The notes beneath the pieces were generated by a model. That model saw nothing but the letters and a program-made list of their open reading frames with translations, ran no database searches and was not told where the DNA came from. A program made the position numbers and the translations under genes. From contig SCHM01000002.1 in NCBI GenBank assembly GCA_004123355.1, positions 11,629,569 to 11,693,568 on the forward strand: a stretch of 64,000 bases of DNA, read 5' to 3'. Source of the DNA: Amphirosellinia nigrospora. Its lineage: Eukaryota > Ascomycota > Sordariomycetes > Xylariales > Xylariaceae. Of this stretch, positions 12,130-24,247 are shown one piece after another (within the stretch, counting starts at the first letter, position 1; each line of letters starts with the position of its first letter).

Positions 12130-12147
12130 CTTCTTCTTCTTCTTCTT
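12130..12147. repeat. CTT trinucleotide microsatellite
   Basis: Six tandem units of ctt, read directly, in the gene-poor stretch. Confidence 0.85.
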
Positions 12148-12774
12148 GGTATACTATAGTGATTGGCTTGAAATAGCTGTCTACTCAAGCAGCACCATGT
12201 ACACCTTTCATGTCGGAGTCTCTTGCGACAGTATACCTACAAGTGTTTGTACCTCAACAGCTTTCATTAGTAAGGTGAACTCTGGCAAATAATTGGAAAC
12301 CACCCCCGTATGCTGAGACATGCATCTTGTGATTTGAATGGCGAGAACACGCAATATTGGCAAATAAAAGACGCTTCAAGGTCTGCATCCAGTGCAATAC
12401 AGCCGAAAGACGATCGTGAGTCTACTTACGTTGTGGCTAACTATTATGTCTTAGGCTTTTGTTGTCCGCAATAGTGCTTAGGCTCTTACGAATGGCATGG
12501 GCAGCCAGCAAATGGAAATGGCTATTAGGAAGACTGTTGAACGTTTCACCATATCGCCTCTTTTTGAGAATGAATGACGTGGCCGATATGGATTTCCAGT
12601 GACAGAGAGTCCTTTATAAGACATCTCACAAAACCACCGAGAGCAGATCGGTTTCCAGACAACGAAGCCCAAGGTTACTAAAACGACCGTGGTCTAATTC
12701 CATGCGTCGTACTTATAATAATCATTGATTTCATTACCTCCCAGACCATGTGCCCTATTCCAATTTTATTTAAA

Positions 12775-13399
12775 ATGCATAATTTCGCGAGGGTTCTGAT
12801 CGCCATGTTACCTCTATCTATCGCGTCTCCCTACAGCGTGATCCCGCGTGCACCACTGGCTGCACGTCGGCATCATTCGGGAATTTCTCCTGGACTATCG
12901 AAGCCTTTACTTACTCTTCGTCAGAAGCGTTCTCGGCGCCCTCACGCGAGGTCGCCTTGGGCTCTGTTGACTTTAATCTCTACAACCCGGTCTTGCCCGA
13001 AACAGTGCATTGTGCAGCTTCTACCACTGCGATAACAGCGTTCCTGTATGGTGATCTCGATTACGCTTGCACGGTACCGGAAGGTTCCAAGACTAAGACG
13101 TCTTTTACTTTCGACCGGACCACAAATGAGCTGGGCATCAAGCAGATCTGGACTTGCAATGACAGGGAACACCCGTAAGCCTCCTGTCGTTTTTTTTGTT
13201 GCGTTGAGTCGTAAAAGGAGAGAATGATGAGCAGACAGAAACTAAATATTTTACTGTTTCGCGACACAGTATCATTTTCACAGGCTACGGCGCCGTCAAC
13301 TTAACCCTCAATTGCGAGGTGGCGGACTACCCGACGACTGGCTATACATCGCCAGATAGCGGCTTACACTCTAACCGCGCTACTTCATGCGCCCCGTGA
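12775..13399 (+). CDS. small secreted protein, AA1-like (Alt a 1-like) type
   Basis: A predicted secreted cysteine-containing protein of roughly 165 residues. The start is set at 12775, where a signal peptide begins (MHNFARVLIAMLPLSIAS); the ATG at 12748 would put a polar tail before it. After the signal come a C-T-S-A-S block, FNLYNPVLPETVHCAA, FLYGDLDYACTVPEG and IKQIWTCND. This is the cysteine and aromatic spacing I associate with fungal AA1-like domain proteins (beta-barrel, several described as effectors or elicitors). One base is missing at about 12862, where the signal-peptide frame changes to the mature-protein frame. A long intron (about 13174-13283) starts GTAAGC and ends CACAG; its phase does not join perfectly, so another indel may be present. 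The last exon encodes NLTLNCEV and ends at 13399. Confidence 0.6.
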
Positions 13400-14217
13400 C
13401 TTTTTCACTCACGCCTGTCTATAAGGCTGCCGTCGCTTGAGGCATGGGTTGAGCCGGTGTTTTGATTGAACTGGAAGATTCTGGATAGGTTTGACGTAAA
13501 ATGTGACGGACATGGTTGCCAGGGGCTTATACTAACGGTCGAGTGGCGTGTAACCCAGCCCTTCCATGTCGCCCCGGCGAGTTAAGTTTTGCTCTGTTCT
13601 AGTTGATGTTGTTGGGATAGAGAGCAAGTTTGGCAATCATAGAAACGCCTATTTTTCTTGAAGAATCATGAGAGCTACATTCACTAGTGACATACGTGAT
13701 GCTGTGCCGGTTCGTCTAACAGAAAGGGGACTCCTATTGAAGTAGGGCGAGTGATACATACGCCTGGGCAAATTAGGTCTAGGGGGCAAATAAGTGGGCA
13801 AAATGACTAAGGGATGGACTTGTAAAAACACCAAACATCCCTCGGAGGTCTCACTTTGTACTCAACACACTCAGCGCGAAGCTTTTATTTCTTGGAATTT
13901 TTATCAATTATTGCGTTACCTTCGATCAAAGGATTCTCCTTATTTCCATGTCCCTGATACTCGAATTGATGAGTGATTCGTAGATTACCTCCATTCTAGT
14001 GATCCCAGTCACCCTGGGCCAATTCACTATCAATAACACTACCTTTTGCTGTCTTTGGGCGTACCGTCCACAATGTATATTTATTATACCTATCTTATTA
14101 TTCTACCCATGATGGTTAATGCTATCGGCACAACTGCTTCCTTTATCTTACCACTTCGACTTTAGACCTGGTGAGGAGTAATCATTTCAGCGGAAGCTAG
14201 AAGAACTACCCCAATTC
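13400..14217. other. intergenic, nothing recognised
   Basis: Convergent gap between the AA1-like gene and the secreted hydrolase. Short open frames (60-61 codons) only; no repeat or RNA gene noticed. Confidence 0.4.
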
Positions 14218-15440
14218 TTAAAAGCCATGAGTGTCGAGAAAAGCAAGGGTATCAGCAATTAACTCAAGCCCGCTATAATGATATAATATGAGATGACCCG
14301 TCTCTTTATATATTTTCAAGTCGTGCGCGCTCGCCTTCGGGAACTTTTTATACACGGCATACGGCTGCTCCCGGCAAAACCGCCCCCGCAGAATGTCGAG
14401 TCTTCTGTATAGTAAAGTTAGCGCCTACATGCTCTTGCTGCGATTGCAACTGAAACGCCGGTACGTACGCTCACCAAGCCCCAGGAATACTGGGCCATCA
14501 TACTGTGGAGCTTCCACTAGGTGGAAGGTAAATGTGATGGCGGCCCCTAAGGTGTCGAAATCGCGCGTTTGCCTTTGTGATCATGTCAAAATAGAGTCGG
14601 GTAATAGAGGAGTAAGGGTATGGGGATCATGGCCAGATGTTCAGCCGTGAATTGGACTTACCAATCATACTCCACGACGTCATGTTCGTAGGACCCAGCA
14701 AAGCACGCCACCAGTCGACCATCTCGCGTTGACTGTGTCTGATATGTCGCTGGAATGTGACCCCATTTCTCTGGATCGACCTGTTGGGCAGGTGCTTGGA
14801 GTCCGGACAAGAATGCCGGATAGATCCAAGAAATATCCCATGAGATCGCATGCAACACAAGAGCGTCAAAGTCGTCGGGGTACTGCTGCGCCAGAGAAGT
14901 CCCCATCATACCACCGATCGAGAACCCAACCAATACGATCTTTTCCCAGACACGACCCTCTACTTCGCCCTTCCGAAGTTTTTGGACTAAATGATGCACT
15001 GTCTCGACGTACATTTGAGTCTGTACCTCGAACAATCCGTCCGGAAACGTGCTGTTTCCGCTACCGATTAAATCGATGGCGAGGGTGGGATAACCTTCGT
15101 GGCTCATTCTCTGTACCCAACTGTACCTCTCCGGCTTATACTGCGAATCCCACATATTTTTATTAAACGAAGCGCCATGAACAAGAAGCTGGAGCGTATC
15201 CGCATGTGGCCCCTCGCTGTTCTCAGGCATGCATAATCTGGCTGACATCTCGTACGTGTTTGAGACGAGAATCTTTCGCCCTGCGAGGGCGAATAAAATC
15301 TCGTCATTGTAAAGTTCGCCGCCGAACTCACCAGTCGCCGTCTTCTCGACGGAGACAGGGATACGAAGGTCGTGGCATGATGGTGAAACTTGGGTCCAAT
15401 TTGCTAGAGCGGACAAAAACAAAGGGATTTGTGGCTGCAT
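14218..15440 (-). CDS. alpha/beta hydrolase, probably secreted esterase
   Basis: Serine hydrolase with exon 1 at about 14658-15440. The N-terminus (MQPQIPLFLSALANWTQVSP) may be a weak signal. An Asn-rich propeptide-like region precedes LQLLVHGASFNK (oxyanion strand). The nucleophile elbow is VLVGFSIGGMMG, with Ser at about residue 175. Exon 1 ends EYDW, and an intron starting GTAAGT joins in frame to QTRDFDTLGAAITF on exon 2. A final exon encodes the DSTFC segment (acid region) and ETGHLILYHYSG with the catalytic His, ending at 14218. The TTTT run (plus-strand AAAA at 14376-14379) has lost one base; the flanks are clearly coding. The family is a set of fungal extracellular hydrolases with a conserved Cys pair. 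It lies 1.9 kb beyond the PKS end, and cluster membership is uncertain. Confidence 0.75.
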
Positions 15441-16183
15441 TTTTCAAAGAGGAATAATTCGGTTTTCAAGGTGTCACTTATCTCAGAAGCTTGCTAGCGG
15501 GCAGTAAAAGCATTTCTATTCTGAATAATGGGGGCGGACCCGAGTCTCAAGACCCAGGTATTGCGGGGGGACCGGCGCGTGGCTTTGCGCGATCTGTAGG
15601 ACATAATTCCGACCGATAATTATGTAAGTGCCGAATTCTGTTCACCTTCAACTAAGGACTCTTTGATGTCTTGGCCTTAGTTCGGCTAGATTGAAATGAG
15701 TTGTGGACTTAAGGGAGATAGGGGCACGCAATATTCACTTTCTCATCCTCGCTCCAATCCCCCAGATGTGAATATAACATATGTCAATGCATTGCTCTAT
15801 AAATTTTTATAGTCTGTTCCATCTTGGCTATTTAACTAATAGACATCATGTCATTACGTTAAATTTACAGTGCCACTCTTTGTCTTAGATATGCTGCATG
15901 TATCCAGATGATTGAAATCCGATACTCAAACTCAAATATGATATACCAGTTCTTTCCTAAAAAAAACTAAAAAAACGCTCTGTGTAATTAGTTATAATTC
16001 AATATCAGCTGCAAACTAGCCTCGTTACTTCTTAAGACAAAGCCCGCTATTCGTACTGTTTCCCCTAACCAAATTCACAGCTTGGGGTGCTTTGGGCACT
16101 CAAACGCGACGAACCCGAATGCTTATAACTCGCTTCTGTCTGGTGACACATAACCAACGCTCCCCTCAAGCTCCGGAACGACT
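15441..16183. other. intergenic, nothing recognised
   Basis: Upstream of the secreted hydrolase. AT-rich, with no open frame of note and no repeat seen. Confidence 0.4.
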
Positions 16184-16822
16184 TCATGCTTTGGGATCTT
16201 CCCCCTTTGAAGTATAGATCCGAGATGACTGACCCCTCTGACCACCAAGCAGTCTGAACCCCTTTGTCCCAACATTAAAGAATACGTCGCCGGGTGAAAC
16301 CCGCAAACATCGGCCAGATGGTACTCTTACGTCACCTAGATTCCCGAACTCCTGTAAGCTTAGGCAAGAATTACACCTACTAAGACCAAATGCCCGGCGC
16401 TGGAATCGATCAGGGGACTCGAAGAAAAGGTATCACACGCACCAATACCCGCACTCATTATGGCCAGGCTCGGCTCAGGTGTTGAGTGTGCCGGCATGAA
16501 AGAGGTCCCGAAAAATATATTGATAGGCGGCATCGAATCCGTCCTCCCAATCTAGCCTGAACGCGTTGTCTACGCCAGGCATGTTCATCGTCGTTGTGCT
16601 TACAGACCAGCACTCGAGTGTGTTCTCCCACTCACCCGTATCGCGCTGGATGTGTGTAATGGCGGGGAGTATGACCTGGCCAAGATCTGTGCTTTTGGGG
16701 CATTTCAGCTGGCAATCTGTAGTATCCAATCCGTCATCGTAGGTTGGATGGTCGGGCGTGTCGGTGAACTGCCCCATAGCCAAAGACAGGAACCAAACCG
16801 GGAGAGTGGCTGTCAACATCAC
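16184..16822 (-). CDS. secreted cupin-like protein (frameshifted)
   Basis: Starts with a clear signal peptide (MMLTATLPVWFLSLAMG). The mature part includes LECWSVSTTTMNMPGVDNAF and LDWEDGFDAAYQYIF. In a second frame it continues with SFMPAHSTPEPSLAIMSAG, and in a third with LRVSPGDVFFNVGTKGFRLL before the stop at 16184-16186. The order MPGVD... DWEDGFDAAY... MPAH-TPEPS ... PGDVF matches single-domain extracellular cupins that I know from filamentous fungi. The family's function is largely unknown; several are found in secretomes of plant-associated species. Frame changes occur near 16506-16515 (CCC and AAAAA runs in plus-strand letters) and again near 16430. It could be a pseudogene if these are real. 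Confidence 0.55.
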
Positions 16823-17301
16823 GATTACCGAACAAGATAGCAGTGGGGTTAGTTACAGAGGTCGGGCAAAACTACCAAGGCTTTTTAGTGATTTCATAGT
16901 TTCTATTGAGAACAACGTCAGGTTATATGACATACTACCCCTGTCCCGACGGACCCCCGTCGCCTGCTCGACCCGCTGAAACCCTGAGTTTCCAATAGGC
17001 CCGCTAGACCTAAGAAGCTTTGCACCCAAAGTCCGGAAATGGAAATCAGCATAAATCCAGACATGCTAGGGAGGACTGAGGACATGAGCGACCACGTCTT
17101 TAACGTAAAAGCAGGCTATGTTAATAACTAGCCTACAAATATATACGGCGCGCAGGGTAATATCTAAGACCGCGGCCATTTGAATAGATACTTTGGAAAG
17201 GATGAGTAACATCCGAACTTGATTGTCTAATAAGGAGCCAAACTGCATCGATCCTTGAAGCTAAAATCTCGGACTCGGTAGATGGCCATTTTGCCCAACA
17301 T
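16823..17301. other. intergenic between cupin-like gene and PKS end
   Basis: About 480 bases upstream of the cupin-like gene and downstream of the PKS stop. No gene recognised; it presumably holds the PKS 3' untranslated region. Confidence 0.4.
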
Positions 17302-20300
17302 TTAACTTAGTTGTCTTGAGCGTTCATTCCCCAATAATTCATATGCACGCATTAGCTTTTGAGAAACTTCCCCAACCTGGCATAGCAATTAGCTTCTCTA
17401 GTCTAATGTTACAGTAGTAGGGAGCGGAACTTACGTAGTCTGCATCAAATACTTGGAAATGATTGCAAGTCAAATCTAGCACTGGTATACTTCTTCCATC
17501 AACTGTTCCCATTGCCTTACGGACTTTTCCCTAAAGCCGTCATCGCTGATCCACGGATACGTCACATTACAGAGCGTTGCAGTATCCATCGAACGGGAAC
17601 ATTTCAGCATTACACATGGAGGATTGTCGAGCCGTGGATCTGGCTTATAGTTCTGCAACAGTGCCGCATGGAATTGAAATCTCTGTTTGATTTTTTCCCT
17701 GGCCTGCTTTGATGACTCGGTGATGTACGTGGTCCCACTGGTTTTTTTCTCGCTTACGATATGGTCAATGACTTCAAGCGGTAGTGCTTTGTGATCGATT
17801 GGCGGTGGTGAGTCGATTAGAATCAGCCCTTTACCGCTCGCCCGAGGGATTGCAACTGGCGTGCCACCTCGAAAGCCAAGACGCCACCAAATGACCAGCC
17901 TATTTAAAAGAGGTATTGTTAGTATCAAAAAGTTGGGTTGGCGAAACTCTGCTGACTTACCACCGAGGACAACTCCTGCTCCTCACTAATCTGTGTGCGC
18001 TTTATATATAAGTTGGCGAGATCCTCCAGGCGCTCGATGCCGGTTGATGCATCTGGACTGAAAATTCCAGTTATACTGCGGTTCATATCAGATATGCGGG
18101 AATAAAAATTGCAGTGGCCACTTCCATCATGGAACAGGTAAGTGTTACATTTTGGAGGTCCATGAATCTGCCGCTGTATAATTCTTTGGAAGTCGTGATC
18201 TCCACTAGGTGACTTTAGAGTTTCCGGCTTTGTGGTCTTCGGACTGACCGGAGAACTAGGCGCCTTCGCGGCATCATTAGATATACGCATACTGGCCGTG
18301 AACGATTCATGTAGTCGATTGAATGTAAGGTCTGAGATGCTGTGCTGGCTGTCATCTATGAAGAAGCCGAATCTGTCCCTCAATTCATTGTTGATCTCGA
18401 TCGATAGGAGTGAGTCAACACCCAATGTCGCCAACGTGGTGTCCATCATGCTTGGTTCAATTTGGATGCCGCAAGTATCAAGAAAGAGACTCTCCATAGG
18501 GGCGAACCCCTCAGTATAATTAGGTGGCGTGGGCGGCAGAGTAACACCCTTCGGCACTAGAGAATTTTTGCGACTCGACTTTGGTGAGATCTGGAGCGAG
18601 GGTTTGCGGCTCGACTTGGGCGAGATTTGGATTGATGACCTGCGTGCTGACGTTCGAAGCTTACGGGAAAGATGGTTGTTGAAAGACATCAATGGGACCT
18701 TCCTGAAGCAGCAGCCTTCTATAAACTGACTACCTTCTCTTCCGAATCGATCATATATGCATCCGCAATGATAGAGTGGCCGATGTCGGCGAGGCTACAG
18801 TAGATTGTGATCTCGCCCTCTTTCAGCTGTCCGACGGCGGGCAAATATGCCTGCTCAATGCTAGTACAAATGCAAGCTACATCTGCAGGGACGTAAATAT
18901 TAGCGACGAAGCCTGGAGCATGGAGCAATGTGTCCATGAAGGCTGGGTGGCAAACGAAATTGCCCTGTAAAAATGTGCCGTCTAGTTGCATGGTGCCGCA
19001 AGCTTCAAGTCGTGATTCACTAACGGAGAGCTGTTTGAGAGTAAGGAAAGGTTTATCGTAGGCTACTACTCGTGGAAATATGACCTGATAGATTGTTCTT
19101 GGCGAGAAAGTGTCGAAGACGGCCCCCGAATCCTGGTATAGTGTGCGTCGTTGTCTTTTAGCAAATGCTGATTTTCGAGCAAACATGTCGACAACCTCAT
19201 TGGGCGATTTGCGGGTGATACGTCCAGAGCAATGGTGCTGACCGTTGGAAGAAAGCGAAAAACGAGTTTCTTTTCAGCCTTCCCGTCTAGTTCTGTCTGG
19301 AGGCTCTGTTCATTTCCTATTTGGTCCGCGCATACAAGCGGTGTCTCAAAGATAACGTCAGTTATGAGATGCAAGCTGGTGCTAGAAATCCCTCGTGATA
19401 TGCTGAGAGCCTCCAGGGCAACCTCTATGAGCACGGAGGCCGGACATAGAGGAACGCTGGCCACTGTATGTGCCTTTATATATGGTGATAGAGGCGCGAG
19501 GTTTGTGTAGAAACTGGTTATATGTTTGGAAACGAATGGTTCCGCAGAGCCAAGAAACTCGAATCGAAATTTGGCCGGTTGGTGACTAGGGCTGACGGTC
19601 TTGATTGGCTGATCCTGGAATCTAACATAATAGCGCGAGGTACTCAACGGATATTTGGGGAGCGAAGTAAGAAACTTGGCCGATGAGCACTGATAGACTT
19701 CCTTCCACTTTATAGGGTGATTCTGCAGAATAAATGACTCAAGCTGTGAGATAAAGTCTTCCATGGGGTTTCTGTAGGCTTCAGGGATGGTAGAAATGTG
19801 TATGGGCTTTTCTTGATGATTCTTCGAAGCATTGACTTGGTTGACGGCGAAGGACCGACTTCAATAAAATCCAAATTGGCGCCTGGAAATGACCTCTCGA
19901 TGTCTTCAATAACGTGTCGGAAATTCACAGAATCTCGCGTGTGCTGTAGAAAATAATCTGGTTGCAGCTTCTCGGTGAGATTCAGGAGCTCCCCTCGAAG
20001 ACTCGACCCAACAACAACTCTGGCTTCATGGAGCTTGACGACTGAGACGAAAGATTCAAAGTCGCCTAGTATAGGGTCCATACATGACGAGTGAAATCCG
20101 TAAGGGACATCCAGTTTTCAGCTTTAATCCCGTTGACTTTGCAATGCTCGGTGAAGCAGTTCAAAGATTCAATTGGACCAGAGACGACGATATCCTCTTG
20201 ACTGTTCAGGCAAGCAATATTAATTCCAGAAAATCGTGGGTCGTTGTTCCCTAACCAGGGTCGGATGCATTCGGCTGTACTCCTACAGGTCACCATTCCG

Positions 20301-23300
20301 GACATGCCTGGTACACACTTTGTGGCGATGATCTTCGCTCGTCTCGCAATTATCAGTAAAGCATCCCGTACGTCTAACACACCAGCAATGACCATGGCAG
20401 CGTACTCTCCAATACTATGCCGACAACAACATCTGGTGATAGTCCCCACTGCATCCAGGTCTGAGCAAGTGCGAACTCCAAGACAAATAAAGCACATTGT
20501 GTAATGACAATCTCATTCTTAGCGTATTCTTGCAAATCAAATTCGGGAAATTTGAAAGAAAAGGGGTGACGACGGGGAATCCATTCTCGGATAGAGTCTT
20601 ATCGCATTCGTCGACTATGGCACGGAATTCAGGTACGGTGAGAAGCATCTCTTCGCCCATTCCTTTTCGCGCATGGCCCTGGCCGGAGAAAACGAAGATG
20701 CACTTTCGAAGAGATTTCTCAATAACGATTGGTTGACTGGGTGTAGACTGGCGCAATGATTGGACGAGTTGGGTAGAGTTTGCCCCAGTCGCCGAAAGAC
20801 GAAAACTATCATGTGCTTGCCTCCGCGCGTTGGTTGTATAGCAGAGGTCATTAATATTTAGTTTTGGATGAGCTTCGACGTAGGAAATGAATCTGTCTTT
20901 AAGAAGTTGCAACGCCTTTTCGCTCTTCGCCGAAAGGTTTAGAACATGGCAGGATCGACTTGGTACTGGTTCCTTGGGTACAGCAGCAGGTTTCGTTGTT
21001 GGGATGTATTCCTCGAGTAATAGGGCCGAATTTGACCCTGCTGCCCCAAAGTTACACAACATCGCTCGTCGCGGGGATTGATTCGTGGGTCTCGTCCATT
21101 CCGTGAGCCGCTGGGGCACCACGATATTCTGAATATGGTCGCTAAGTCGAGGGTTGAGGGACTCAAATGAAGCTTGGGTGGGATTTGGTTTTTTTGAATC
21201 ATCGTTAATAGTTTTGCAATCCCTGCTATCCCAGATGCAGCCTCTGCGTGACCAATATTGCCTTTAATAGAGCTGACGTACAAGGGATTTGTTGGAGACC
21301 GAGCCCCAAAAGTACTGTTGAGACTCAAGATTTCGGCAAAGTCGCCGGCTTGAGTCCCTGTACCATGTGCCTCGACTACAGAGACACTATCCGGAGATGT
21401 CCGGCTGGAGTCTAAAAGTCGCGAAAATAAGGCTGCCTGGGTTTTATGATCTGGATGTGTGATTGATTTTGCGGTCCCGCACTGATTGACGCCGATTCCA
21501 CGAATTACTCCGTAGATATGATCGTTTTCCTGAATTGCGCTCGAGAGCTTTTTAACAACTACTAGGCCACAACCTTCGGCCCTACAATAACCGTCTGCAG
21601 CGGCGTCAAAGGGTCTGCACTGGCCCGTTGGACTGAGGAAGTGAGCCCTGGCAAGGCCATGGTACATCTAAATGTCTATTAGTAAGAGTATTGGCAAGCT
21701 CTCCGATAAGAAATACTCACATCGGGGCTCGTGATAGTGTTGACGCCTCCCGCCAGTGCCGCTGTACATTCGCCAGATCGAAGGGCCTGACAGGCTTGGT
21801 ACAGAGCAACAATGGATGATGAGCATGCGGTGTCGACGACCATAGAGGGGCCTAGGAAGTCGAACGCATAAGAGATCCGCCACTTAGAAACGCTCTGAGG
21901 GTCCCTGGGGTGTAATACACGTCGATGTCTTGTCTCAAGTTATCAACATAGTCGTTTGTTGCAACACCAACGAACACACCAAAGCTGTCCCTTTGAAATG
22001 ATGGGGTGGAATCGGGATAATATCCGGAGTCTTCTAAGGCTTCAAAAGCTGCTTGAAGTAACAGACGGTGTTGGGGATCCATCGATTTCGCTTCTCGAGG
22101 CGAAATGTTGAAGAACGCGGAATCGAATTGAAATGGATCTTCCAAGAAATTTCCATGTTTGTCGCTGAGTTGTGTTGGTGCATCAAACCGCGACGATGGA
22201 ATCTAGATAATTATAATCAGATCTCAGTCATACGACCGGGTGGTCCATATCTTGACTTACTTTAGAAGCAGTGCATTTTGCCTTTTCAAGCAAATCCCAT
22301 AGTTCTTCCACACAATCCGCCCCTGGGTATTTCATGGACATGCCGACTATCGCGACCATGTCATCTATGTCATCCTCCATAAAATCGGTTATAGCGCCCA
22401 CGATACTTAATCTATTGTGTGTGGGCGCGCCTTGAAGAAGAGATCTTGTCCGGGGCCAACACATAGCATTCGATATTCAGCCTTGGGTCATGTGTTAGAT
22501 ATTTTATAGCTTCCCCGAACAGGTTCTCGCGTGTCTTCTTCCAGTCACAGACCTCCACAAAAATGCTAGAAAGAACCGTCTCAAGTAAAGACCGACTGCT
22601 ACTCCCTTGATCATACGGCTTCCGGTAGTTGATGACCTCAATGGAGCGTGGAGGGCATCCCATGTAGGAAAGTTGATCCGTCTGCTCTCAACATCGCATA
22701 CAACTTGGGCCACCACGTCATCCATTCGTGACCCACCATGATAGAATCCATGGACATGAGCTGTACGACATTGGATAGAAGACGGAATCATTTTCGATCT
22801 GAAGTCCGTTAAGATCTGACCAGGGCCACTTAACGAATGAACATCATTGTCAAAAATGGCAGAAATCTGTATTGCGCGATTAAGCTCCTATATGACAGTT
22901 AGTTGGATTTATTTGAGTTTGTTACACATTTCTAAGTTACCGTGGATTGCAAACTCCCAAACTCAGCCAATGCTGACTGTAACTTGTTTATCGGCCAGCC
23001 AAATGTGCTAAGCACCCATGCAGGAGACAGTGTCTGGTCGCCGAGCAGGCTATTGCAAGCAGTTGCAGACCTAAAACCGACCCAAAATGATAGGCGAAAG
23101 CCGTGAATTGCCGAATCGAGAAATTCCGGCGACTCATATGATAAAGTCGATGCAGCTAGGACTGCAGGAATAAGACCGGTACAGACACCAGCTACTTCGA
23201 TGACCCGAGGAATGGTTTTGCTCTGAGTTGCGTATATAATTAGTTCTAGAATCTGACGCATATATAAGGAAATTGTCTCGGCAACTGGGTGTGATCTAAT

Positions 23301-23559
23301 TGCTTCTGGTGGAAAAAAGAGGCGTCTGTGTTTTCGTAGAACTCAGAAGCGTCACGGCCCAGAACCATTCGTTCTTCCTCGTTCAGAATGGAAACCTCGC
23401 TTTTGAAAGCATCTAAACATTGTTGCAGGAATCGGTTGAACAACGAACCCGCTTCCCGAGGTGCTTTTGCAATTCGCCAACCGTATCTCGGTCAGATAAG
23501 TGCTCTTTCGAGCCCTGCCCGTTGAAGAGAAGGATGTCGCCGGGTATTCTAGTCTTCAT
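17302..23559 (-). CDS. non-reducing polyketide synthase (SAT-KS-AT-PT-ACP-TE)
   Basis: Iterative type I NR-PKS that builds an aromatic polyketide in the cytosol. Reading downward from 23559: the SAT domain starts FNGQGS, with catalytic Cys in GVCTG (about 23175) and His in HGFYHGG (about 22735). KS has Cys in VDTACSSS (about 21820), His in VEAHGTGT (about 21375) and the second His in [13 protein letters not shown] (about 21250). AT begins [14 protein letters not shown], with Ser in GHSIGEYAA (about 20415). PT has His in [15 protein letters not shown] (about 19460) and Asp in [14 protein letters not shown] (about 18940). The single ACP has Ser in [11 protein letters not shown] (about 18410). 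The TE has Ser in [13 protein letters not shown] and ends [11 protein letters not shown], joined by an intron to a last exon that stops at 17302-17304. No methyltransferase or reductive domain is present. At least ten single-base frame losses occur, many at short runs (17830-17832, 20115-20118, 22636-22637); all active sites are kept. Confidence 0.93.
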
Positions 23560-24247
23560 GTTGAATATCTAAAGTGAACGAATTATCGTTCGAATACGAG
23601 AAAGCCAGGTGCCTGTGTACGCATGTGGATGAGTTTGGAGAAGGGAGAAGGGAGGCGGGGTGGGGTGGTTGCCTCGGTCGTATATTTGACCGCGTCTTCC
23701 CGGCGACGGCTACTGAAAGAGTGAGCTGGTATGATAATAGAATAAGGGAAGTCGGCAAACTCTGCTCCCATGTCTATATATGTAGCTGAATCCCCTGTAG
23801 CCATTGGGGCTGCTTTTACTTCCTTTTCATCTATCCTGAAGACAACTCTCCATCCTGTAAATTCTCCACTCCTTTTGACATGGAAGAAGCTTATCTAACT
23901 CCTTATTGCCATATGAGCTATATCTTGCCGTGCTTTGACCGATACCCATGTCACTCAGACGCTAACTGATGAAAGGCTCAATACTCGGGTCCGGAGCCGC
24001 GTTCTTTGACAGAGTCAGCCCCGATCCTCACCCTATAGCTAAGAAACGGTTAGGAACGGCTATAGCCGTTCATCATATTAATGAAATCAAATTCCATATT
24101 CTGAACCTGCCGTTTAATATTCCTGTTGATTGGTAACGTAAGTGGCGGTCGTAAATCAACCATTTTTTCCCCCAATAGCTTCGATACCCAAGTCATGTTT
24201 CTGGGCGGCATAACGAAGTATTCGCACCACAACCTTTGATCGCCGAC
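23560..24247. promoter_or_regulatory. divergent promoter region, PKS / NRPS-like reductase
   Basis: 688 bases separate the PKS start (minus strand) from the reductase start (plus strand), with no gene between. The layout suggests a shared bidirectional control region, which would co-regulate the chain builder and the acid reductase. I did not identify a convincing transcription-factor site. Confidence 0.5.

Larger units (their letters stand above)
9963..12774. other. gene-poor, repeat-bearing stretch
   Basis: About 2.8 kb without a gene I can support. It holds one copy each of two dispersed repeat types (R at about 11190-11310, A at about 11460-11855) and two simple-sequence runs. Open frames at 10649-10858, 10884-11099 and 12478-12672 show no family features. 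Confidence 0.5.

Noticed and set aside
21668-21883. Separate 71-codon open frame inside the PKS
   Set aside because: It is an off-frame reading of the KS active-site region; the true frame around VDTACSSS is recovered by a single-base shift.
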